Assembly (NCBI GenBank): GCA_001600455.1
Contig: BCKC01000005.1
Span: 124,001 to 188,000, forward strand
From: Endocalyx cinctus
Taxonomy: Eukaryota > Ascomycota > Sordariomycetes > Amphisphaeriales > Apiosporaceae
Length of the DNA: 64,000 nt
Reading direction: 5' to 3'
This document shows positions 56,755 through 64,000 of the stretch, in pieces. The notes under the pieces were generated by a model, which saw only the letters and a program-made list of their open reading frames with translations, was not told the origin of the DNA and ran no database searches. A program made the position numbers and the translations under genes. Within the stretch, counting starts at the first letter, position 1, and each line of letters starts with the position of its first letter.

Positions 56755-58362
56755 ATGTCTTTCACTATTTCCCTCAGACAGGCCGCCGTGGCCATGCTTC
56801 TGTTCGGCTCCGCCGTTTCAGCTCAAGATGAAGTCCTCTCTGGAAGATCGAGAATCTATGGTAGGCGAGATTTGAATATGGTTCGAGTCGAAGACGCCAT
56901 CAAGCGAACTGCCCCAGCAGTCGACCCGTTGGCTGCCGTCGCCGCCGTCGCTGCCGCCGCCGCACCTGCAGCTCCCGGTAAGTTTTTTGGAGATACACCA
57001 GCCAACTACCGGCATATACTGGAGAAGAAAGTAATACTAACGCGTGTACCCTTCCAGCTGCCCCCGCCGCCAAAGTAGCTCCCGATGCGAAAGCAGTTCC
57101 TGCCGGTAAAGCCGTAGCTGCCGCCGCCGCCGCTCCAGCTGCTGCCTCTGCTGCTGCCTCTGGTGTTGCTGCTCCCCCGGCCCCCCCTGCTGCAGCTTCT
57201 GGCGCAGCTGCTCCTCCTGCTCCTCCTGCTGCGGCTTCTGGTGCAGCTGCACCTCCTGCTCCACCCGCCGCTGCCTCCGGCGCAGCTGCTCCCCCGGCTC
57301 CTCCGGCTCCCCCTGCTGCTGCCTCTGGCGCTGCCGCTCCCCCGGCTCCCCTTGCTTCTGGTAAGTTCATTGTCACAGATCAAAATATACCGTGAGCTGC
57401 TAAACTAACATTCGCATATTAGGCGTCGCACCTCCCGCTGCGGCTAACGGTACCACTCCTCCGGTTCTTGCTGCCGCCCCTCCCGCACCGCCGGCCATCA
57501 ATGGTAAGTCTTAAAATTATTCTCCTCTAGATATGTGATATTTCTTTGGCTCGGTTTTTATACTATACCTTCGAGCCGTGTCACATTATGCTGAGACTGA
57601 GAGGAAGCTTTTCGGGCTATTCCGGTCGTGTTACTTGTACAATATGAGCTTGGGCTGATCTAGAATCCTCTAGGCACAGCAGCGGCTCCTCCAGCCCCCG
57701 CGGCACTCGACGCCGCTGCGCCCCCTCCCCCGGCCAACGGAACTGCTCCCCCTCCTCCTCCCGCTGCCGCGGTTTCCGGTGTTGCCGCTGTCGCTGCTCC
57801 TCCTCCTCCCCCGGCCAACGGAACCGCTCCTCCCCCTCCTCCTGCGGCCAACGGAACTGACCCTGCTCTTCTCGCTGCTGCGCCTCCCGCCCCGCCAGCC
57901 AACGGTACCGCCCCTGCTCCTCCGGCTCTCGACGCTGCTGCCGCTCCCCCGGCTCCCCCGGCCAACGGCACCGCGCCCCCACCACCTGCTGCTCTCGACG
58001 CTGCCGCTCCTCCCCCTCCCGCCAACGGAACTGCTCCTCCTCCTCCTGCTCCCCCGGCTAACGGAACTGCTCCCCCCCCTCCTGCCGCTGCGGTTTCCGG
58101 TGTTGCCGCTATCGCCGCTCCTCCTGCTCCTCCTGCCGCTGCCTCGGGTGCTGCTGCTCCCCCAGCTCCCCCGGCCGCTTCTGGTGCTGCTGCTCCTCCT
58201 GCTCCCCCGGCTGCTTCCGGCGCTGCTGCTCCCCCGGCTGCTAGCGCTGCAGCGGCGCCAGCTGCTCCTGCCGCTAAGTCGGTACCGGCTGCTCCTGCTG
58301 CCAAGTCGGTGCCGGCGGCAACGATCGCTCGCCGAAACCGCATCCGAGCTGCTCTCTTTTAA
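56755..58362 (+). CDS. Secreted Ala/Pro-rich repeat protein with NGT glycosylation sequons
   Basis: Four exons, 56755-56977, 57058-57360, 57423-57503 and 57674-58362, all joined in phase 1, give 431 residues. A signal peptide covers about 1-22 (ending VSAQ). The next 30 residues contain basic pairs, YGRR and AIKR, which are Kex2-type sites. The remainder is almost entirely Ala, Pro, Gly, Ser, Asn and Thr. Units of the type AAAPPAPPAAASG dominate exons 2 and 4, and PANGTAPP units carry about nine Asn-Gly-Thr sequons. The C-terminus is basic (AAKSVPAA twice, then RRNRIRAALF). Every intron sits between the first and second base of a codon, most of them Gly, so exons can be gained or lost without a frameshift. 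I know no named family. A cell-wall or extracellular glycoprotein is the simplest reading. Confidence 0.82.
57110..58300 (+). repeat. GCT/CCN-rich coding repeat tract
   Basis: Imperfect tandem units encoding Ala-Pro-Pro and Ala-Ala-Ser-Gly blocks, interrupted by two introns. Strong codon periodicity leaves long open frames on the opposite strand that are by-products. Confidence 0.85.
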
Positions 58363-58820
58363 GGTGTGGTACATTACACACATCTTTAGCGGGACTGGAA
58401 ATGGTTGAAAACTAAAGTATATTCTTGGTCCTGGATGGGGGAAATGGTGAAAGCTTGTATAAACATAAAAAAAAACTGTTGGATTTCTTTGTCATGTGAA
58501 ATATAATCATATACCCCCACGCTCCTTTACGCAAACAATTGGTTACATTTTATAGATTTTTCTTTTTTTTTGGGTTCTTGCCTCTTGTGGGAAATGATGG
58601 GTCTGGAATGGATTCTGGGCAACGATCTTGGATATCGGGGTAAGGTTTATTTCATAGGTTTTATCATAGCTAGGGCTCGGTTCCCTCGCCTTGAATGTAG
58701 AATATACACTATTAGATACCACCAAATCTGAACATGGCGTCTTCCATGTATACGTATCGTGCTGCTAAAAAGACAATCTGAAAATCTATAGCTATAATAA
58801 TTAGGCCGGGGAAGCCATAG
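58363..58820. other. Intergenic region between convergent genes
   Basis: 3' flanks of the Ala/Pro-rich gene (+) and the monooxygenase gene (-). AT-rich; nothing else is recognisable. Confidence 0.55.
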
Positions 58821-60265
58821 TTAAGCCTTCTTATAGTGTTGCGTAAAGTCATATCTCAACTCCATACCGGCCAGATACATCTGCTTCTGCATCTCCGGGT
58901 CCGTCTCGGCCTTCTTGCACAGCTGCAAGACCTCGTCCCTCTCGAGCATGGAGTGGGGGTCGCCGTCGGAGACGCGCTTGAAGTTGCTCGACGAGATGGG
59001 GTTGATCATGTTCTGCCACTTCTCGATCCGCTTCTCACTGTACAGGTCGAGGATGGAGTCGTCGGCTTTGCCGTCCCAGATGCCCGCGAGGCAGTCGTAC
59101 AGGCCGCCGATGTCGACGAACCCGCCCGTGATGCCCATGCCACCCCACGGGTTGCACAGGTGCGCGGCGTCGGCCGCCAGCAGGATCCGTCCCACCCGAA
59201 ACGAGGGCGCGCACCGCTGGTGCATCCGGTACGGCGACATGCTCACGAGCTTGTAGTCCCCGGGCTTGGGCTTGCCCGGTAGCATCAGCTCGTACTTCCA
59301 CGGCTGGCGCTCTTTCATCTCCTCCCAGCTCAGCCCGGGACTCTCCCCGTAGGTTACTCGGTACATTCCATCCGGAGTGATTCTCGCGGCCATCTATCGA
59401 CATAAATTGTCAGTTGTTCTCCTTCACGGCTATGAGGGGATGAGGGTGAAAATATTACGTAGAAATGATCTGGGTGGATAATAAAACTTGAATCTTTCCA
59501 GCCGAATTTCGTAAAATCATAATACACCTAAAAAGTAGAGATCCCATATCAGTTTCTGCTACGATTTCTTTCTCTTTCTTCTTCCAAAAAAGACTCATCT
59601 TACATTCGTCGCCACGATCTGCTTTTCCCACGTGAACCCGGGATACTCGTCGCCGAAGAGCGATTTCCGCACCTGGCTCGTCGAGCCATCGCACCCGATC
59701 ACATAATCAGCGTACATCTTCTTCTGCCCCTCGGGCGTCTCGACGTCGACCCAAGCCTTCGCCTCGTCCTGACCCGTCCCGACGACGCGATGCCTCCAGC
59801 TGATCTTGCCGTCGTACCTGGCCCGGTACTCGTCGAGCATGAGCTGGTCGAGCTGGTCGAGCACGAGGCACGCCATGCGCAGGTCCTCGCCCTCGACGTC
59901 GCGCATGCAGGCGCCGTCCATGCTCGCGATGAGCGCGTGGTCCTCGAAGTGCCGCCAGCTCACCGTCGTCGGGCTCATACCGCGCCGGCGCACCTCGTCG
60001 ACGACGCCGGCCCGCCGCAGGTCCGGGATCGCGGCCGACCCGTAGATGGCCGCGCGCGGCTGCTTGTCGAGCTCGTGCGACGCCTCGACGATCTCGACCG
60101 GGATCCCGTGCTTGGACAGGAGCAGCGCCAGCAGCAGGCCCGAGGGGCCGGCGCCGACGATGAGGACCTACATTTTGGGATCAGCTACGACTTACAAAAA
60201 AAAAAACTTTGTTTCGGAAGTAAATTAGCGCATGGGGTACCCACCTTCTTAAAAGGACGCTCCAT
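58821..60265 (-). CDS. FAD-dependent aromatic-type monooxygenase (FAD_binding_3)
   Basis: Four exons on the minus strand: 60265-60245, 60167-59604, 59527-59459 and 59393-58821. All junctions are phase 0 and the product has 408 residues. The first exon encodes only MERPFKK and runs straight into the Rossmann motif VLIVGAGPSGLLLALLLSKHG, with the ribose-binding acidic residue in EIVEAS. The DG motif is YVIGCDGSTSQVRKSLFG, and the GD motif is GRILLAADAAHLCNPWGGMGITGG near residue 280. These three define class A flavoprotein hydroxylases of the phenol-hydroxylase/UbiH type. The substrate is unknown. It is shorter than phenol hydroxylases because the C-terminal thioredoxin-like domain is absent. 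The promoter side faces the 3' end of a same-strand dehydrogenase gene. Confidence 0.92.
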
Positions 60266-60702
60266 AACGAATAGTGATAATAGCTCTTTGGTATTCTTTG
60301 TCTACCTTGATAGTCTCACGATTTGAGGTAAAGAGGAGAAAAAAAAGGGAAAGAAGCCAATAAAAAGAAGGCGACGTTCCAAGTGTATACCGTCACCCAT
60401 CTGGCCTACATTTATTGCCGATGCCGAACCTTCATAGGCGGCACAATGGAGGATATATGACAAGCTTCCCCGCAGTGGTGACTGGGGATTGTGGGAACGG
60501 TATGCCAAAGTTTCGGTAGGTGGAGGGTTACAACGAGGTATGATCGGCTGAATTGAGCATCGAACCACTTCGAAGCCCCATCTAGATATCTACACTATTT
60601 ACTTACTAATTGTGACATAAATGTACGTTTTAAGTATACATAGAATTCAGTATTCTGGTAATGATTATGTGCTTCTTCTATCTATCTATCTGCTCCATCA
60701 TC
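60266..60702. other. Intergenic region between two minus-strand genes
   Basis: 437 bases holding the 3' end of the dehydrogenase transcript and the monooxygenase promoter. A TCTATCTATCTATC run is near 60678-60691. No gene is recognisable. Confidence 0.55.
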
Positions 60703-61993
60703 CTAATGAACTTTTACGACGACTTTTCCAAAATGCGCACCGCTAAATAAGTACTTCAGAGCTTCCTTAGCCTCCTCAAACGGGAATATGCGGTCGATGA
60801 CGGGGTGTATCTTCTTCCGACCGTAAAACTCGGCCATCTCCTCCAACCGATCCTTGGGGCCGTTCAGGATGCCCTTGAGGGTCACGTTGCGCTTCAGCGC
60901 CAGCACGTTCGCGTTCATGCGCGCGCCGGGCGCGTCTTGCTTACCGGACAGGTAGCCGATGCAGCTGATCAGGCCGCCGAAGGCGACGCACTCGAAGGAT
61001 TTTGCCAACGTCTCGGCTCCGCCGCACTCGAAAATCACGTCCGCCCCCTTGCCGTTCGTCAATTCGAGCACCTTCTCGTCCCAGTTGGGAGTCGTCTTGT
61101 AATTGATCGTATAATCGGCCCCTAACTGAGTAGCGCGCTCTAACTTGGCGTCTGAAGATGACGTCACAATAGCTGTTTTATGGAGGAGTTTCTCGTTAGT
61201 CGTTATCACTACAATCTCGGTTCTGTTCGATGCCAATGATGTGATGAAAGGAGGGGGGAAGGGGGGGAGGGGGTTTAGGAAGTGGAACAAAGTGGGCAAA
61301 AAAAGGGCAGGAGGGGAAGGAGAAAAAAAAAACCACATACTAGTTAAGTCCAAGGCCTTGGCAATCTGTAGTCCCGAAATCGATACACCTCCAGTGCCTT
61401 GGATGAGCACGATCTTATCTTTGCCCGTCATCGGTTGACCCATAGGCTGGAACGAGTTAATGCTCATCCAGGCCGTAATAGCGGCGATCGGGAGCGTCGA
61501 AGCCTCGTCGTCGTTCAGGTAGTCGGGGACCTTGACGAGCCCCGTAGCGGGAAAAATGCGGTATTCCGTCAAGCATCCGTTTAGAGGGAGGCCTAAACCG
61601 GAGCTCATGTCCTTCGCCACGACTTGCCCTTTGACATGCGTCTGGTTGAAGATGGCCGTGACCCGATCACCCTCTTTTAGACCGCAGCTGTCGCCTCCGG
61701 CCCCGACTTTGGTCACCACGCCGCAGATATCCGAGCACGGCACGAGGGGGTCGTTGTTCTTGTCTACGGTCTTATGATGGCTGTATTCACCCATGCAGAC
61801 TGTCTAATTCGTTAGCTAGTAATTCATATTAAAACTCCTCGTGAGGCAGAATCGAACCTTCAGTATCTCTAAAATTCAGCGCAACCCGGTTAATTTTCAC
61901 TAAGACTTCGCCGCTTCCGGGTTCAGCAGGCTCAGGCGCATCGATAAACTCCAACTTGTCGAGGCCATCTTGGCGAGTAACCCACTGCTTCAT
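60703..61993 (-). CDS. Zinc-type alcohol dehydrogenase-like (MDR) oxidoreductase
   Basis: Three exons on the minus strand: 61993-61858, 61799-61341 and 61172-60703, both junctions phase 1, give 354 residues, the usual MDR length. Junction one rebuilds NFRDTEVCMGEYSHHK, and junction two rebuilds LDLTTIVTSSSDAKLERA. The catalytic half has PCSDICGVVTKVGAG and GDRV. The NAD(P)-binding half has VLIQGTGGVSISGLQIAKAL, ADYTINY and DVIFECGG. Few of the cysteines and histidines of zinc alcohol dehydrogenases remain, so it is probably a zinc-independent quinone-reductase-like member. The second intron is 168 bases, a multiple of three, and open in frame. It lies next to the FAD monooxygenase on the same strand, 437 bases apart. 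Confidence 0.92.
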
Positions 61994-62790
61994 TTTAGTA
62001 GTTGTATATGAATCGGAAAATCGGGATGAAGCTAGACAGTAATCGGACAATTCAAGATGAATTATGTGTTTCTTTTAGGTATCAATGTGAAATAGTACAA
62101 AAGACAACCTCAGGATTCTTAAATAAGTATTATCTAATTGCCCCTCTATAGTAGAGGGGAAGGTTCGAGAACAAGTTTCTATCTAATATAAAGATCTACT
62201 ACTTATTACTCTATCTGTTACTCTATCTATACTGTATATCCGAAAATCATCTCCACCATTTGATGGTAGTCTCGGACTTCTCCCGATCTCCCGATGCACG
62301 GAAGCGCAGAGCCGAACGGCCTGTTGAAAGTATTCGAGACATTTCAAAACTTCATTTCCATCTTCTACTTCGCAGATCCTTTTTTATTATTTTTTTTTTT
62401 TTATGGCTTTCCACCTTTTCACCAAGGTTAGAGATGATTAAGATTGAAGACCCCGGAAAAGAAAAGAAAGGGGATTATTCAGTTTTCAAGTGAAGCACTT
62501 CTCCACATGAAAGGTAGATAGATAAATATTTATTTAATTCATAAATAACTGCTTGATTAAATCACACTACAAAATCTTGGGATGGGGTATATTTGGGTTT
62601 AATGCCGAGAGAGAGAGAAAGCCAGTAAGATAAATCATCCCATCAAACATAGCCATCCTTTTGTGCCCAGTACCGTGAAACCTGAAGTAAATCTGTATGC
62701 AAGAAAAATCTTCAAAAAGAAAACAACCCTTCTAAATCACGCAACATTATGGCACCACATCATCTCTTAGTTTGATTCCGCTTTCTTCGT
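61994..62790. other. Intergenic region
   Basis: 797 bases between two minus-strand genes: the promoter of the MDR gene and the 3' flank of the leucine-rich-repeat gene. T-rich near 62383-62402. No gene is recognisable. Confidence 0.55.
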
Positions 62791-64000
62791 TCACCGCAGG
62801 CCTCCTGCGCCCTTTTCAACCACGAAGCCAATCGCCTGTCTTATCCTCCGATTTCGCGCGCCCCTGGGGGGCATCAAGCTCGGCTTTTTCATGTTGATAG
62901 ACTGCCCGTCGTCCGGATCATCCAGTCGCTCGTCGTAGCCCCAGCGCTCGACGCCACCGCCGTTGAGCCAGCCCTCCAAGTTGCGGCATTGGCTGATGTC
63001 GGCCCAAACTAGCCTTCCGCAGCCGTCGAGGACGCTCTCGAGCCCGGCCGCGGTAACGCGCACGCAACCCCTGACGCTTAGGCGCTGGAGGTCGTTGAGG
63101 TGGAGGGCGATGCAGGCAAGACTGTTGTCGCTGACGGCGCTACCGCAGAAGGCCATCTTTAATTCTTGCAGTTGGGGCAGACCCAAGGCAACTACTTCTG
63201 TTGCCGTATCTGAAAGGGCGCAGCAGAAGGAGAGGTCCAGGTGCGTGAGCGATTTCGCAGCGTTGACCAGCGCAACGATGGCGTTATCGGAGAGGTAGGT
63301 GCAGTCGGCTAGACAGAGATAAGTGAGGTTGTGGAATCGAAAGGGTGCCCAGGATTGGAATCCCGCGTCCGTGATGGATGTGCATCGAGTAAGGGACAGC
63401 GACTGTATTCTGTTCGACGCGTGAGCCGCCATATGTGCCATGGAGCGGTCCGTGATATGTTTGCAGTACGACAGATTTAAGCGCTTCAACTTGGGGCACC
63501 CTATAACGGTACCCGGTGGTGGAAGCATTACCGTCTGTGTTTGGGGCCTCTGTCCCTTGAAACGCGCTGCCGAGCTCGATATTATTACTTGCTTCGTGGC
63601 CTGAGGAGGGTGATCGGGTACAACCCAGCCGACAACACGGGCGAGGAGGTTGTCGCCTACTTTGCGACAGTTGCTCCAGTCAACCTCCTCTAGGCCTTTC
63701 GCATTATCGCTCATTTCGAGAATCTGATTAGCAGAAACGTCCCATACCGACTTCATCCTCCAAGTTTTCACATTTTTACCACAATTCTTCCACAGTGCCG
63801 AAAACCCTTCATCGGTAATATGAAAACAGTTACTCAAATCAACATAGGTAGGCCGTAACCCTAGAAAGGGCACAAGTATTTTGACTATCACTTCATCTGT
63901 AACCTGACGATTATACTGTGTTAGATCGACCTCCTTGCATAGCTTGCATGATGTTGTGATTAATTTGCGCCAGTGAGATGACACCCGTCTAGCCCGGAGT
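62791..64000 (-). CDS. Leucine-rich-repeat F-box-type protein, 3' part (cut by window edge)
   Basis: One open exon of about 402 codons runs from the window edge to a stop at 62791; its start lies outside. The first visible residues, LRARRVSSHWRKL, look like the end of an F-box (ARRVSxxW). About ten cysteine-containing LRRs follow, each with the form of L-x2-LxLxxCxxITD: VDLSNCFHITDEGF, LNLSYCKHITDRSM, LSLTRCTSITDAGF, LCLADCTYLSDNAI, LDLSFCCALSD and VRGCVRVTAAGL. This is the Grr1/Amn1 type of substrate-binding subunit of SCF ubiquitin ligases. A less regular insert of about 30 residues (PPQATKQVIISS) interrupts the repeats. The tail is basic. Confidence 0.85.
   Translation of the reverse strand, partial: LRARRVSSHWRKLITTSCKLCKEVDLTQYNRQVTDEVIVKILVPFLGLRPTYVDLSNCFHITDEGFSALWKNCGKNVKTWRMKSVWDVSANQILEMSDNAKGLEEVDWSNCRKVGDNLLARVVGWVVPDHPPQATKQVIISSSAARFKGQRPQTQTVMLPPPGTVIGCPKLKRLNLSYCKHITDRSMAHMAAHASNRIQSLSLTRCTSITDAGFQSWAPFRFHNLTYLCLADCTYLSDNAIVALVNAAKSLTHLDLSFCCALSDTATEVVALGLPQLQELKMAFCGSAVSDNSLACIALHLNDLQRLSVRGCVRVTAAGLESVLDGCGRLVWADISQCRNLEGWLNGGGVERWGYDERLDDPDDGQSINMKKPSLMPPRGARNRRIRQAIGFVVEKGAGGLR

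Noticed and set aside
57660..58383. Long open frames on the minus strand across the Ala/Pro-rich gene (Gly/Ala- and Arg/Ser-rich products)
   Set aside because: They are produced by the GC-rich codon periodicity of the plus-strand repeats, have no start context or domain, and the plus-strand model has a signal peptide and consistent splice phases.
61173..61340. Reading the MDR gene as one continuous exon through the second intron
   Set aside because: It would insert 56 low-complexity residues into a conserved fold, whereas removal with GT-AG ends restores the family length and motif spacing.

Overview
The window looks like genomic DNA of a filamentous ascomycete (Pezizomycotina, most likely a Sordariomycete). 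Coding regions are interrupted by short GT-AG introns of about 50-235 bp, many at non-zero phase, and the proteins are typical fungal families (Zn2Cys6 regulators, Cgi121, Ted1/Cdc1, Put1, Htm1/EDEM). GC-balanced genes lie between AT-rich, homopolymer-rich intergenic stretches of up to 6.7 kb. I rebuilt gene models by joining exons across introns, checking that phase is kept and that conserved motifs continue across each junction. Eighteen genes are supported, plus one candidate microprotein.

Layout: 1-6.7 kb, no gene. 6.7-10.1 kb (+), ER-degradation alpha-mannosidase-like protein (GH47 plus PA domain). 11.1-14.6 kb (-), large Zn2Cys6 regulator with a low-complexity tail. 15.3-17.4 kb (-), secreted six-hairpin-like protein in six exons. 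18.4-20.1 kb (+), APC amino-acid/amine permease. 21.1-26.9 kb, a probable amino-sugar locus: glucosamine-6-phosphate deaminase (+), a Zn2Cys6 regulator (-, convergent) and a hexokinase-family GlcNAc-kinase candidate (+, divergent from the regulator). 27.4-28.1 kb (+), Cgi121 of the KEOPS complex. 28.9-30.5 kb (-), proline dehydrogenase. 32.6-34.3 kb, a Tim17-like membrane protein (-) and a small acidic conserved protein (+), divergent. 35.0-38.7 kb, Ted1/Cdc1 phosphoesterase (+) and a BNR_4 protein (-), convergent. 40.0-41.9 kb (+), sugar transporter. 43.8-45.8 kb, an actinobacterial-type SAM methyltransferase (+) and a Sulfotransfer_4 protein (-), convergent. 45.8-51.3 kb, a desert with one possible 34-residue zinc-ribbon microprotein. 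51.3-53.0 kb (+), SV2-like MFS transporter. 53.0-56.8 kb, AT-rich desert with a diverged repeat pair that differs by transitions only (RIP-like). 56.8-58.4 kb (+), secreted Ala/Pro-rich repeat protein. 58.8-62.0 kb (-), FAD monooxygenase and MDR dehydrogenase side by side. 62.8 kb to the window edge (-), 3' part of a leucine-rich-repeat F-box-type protein.

The most informative units are: (i) the deaminase/regulator/hexokinase group, which resembles fungal GlcNAc catabolic clusters but has a Zn2Cys6 regulator and no visible deacetylase or GlcNAc transporter; (ii) the methyltransferase, whose family is mainly actinobacterial and which here carries an intron; and (iii) the Ala/Pro/NGT repeat protein with Kex2-type sites in its leader. 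I saw no CRISPR arrays, rRNA genes, confident tRNAs or intact transposons.
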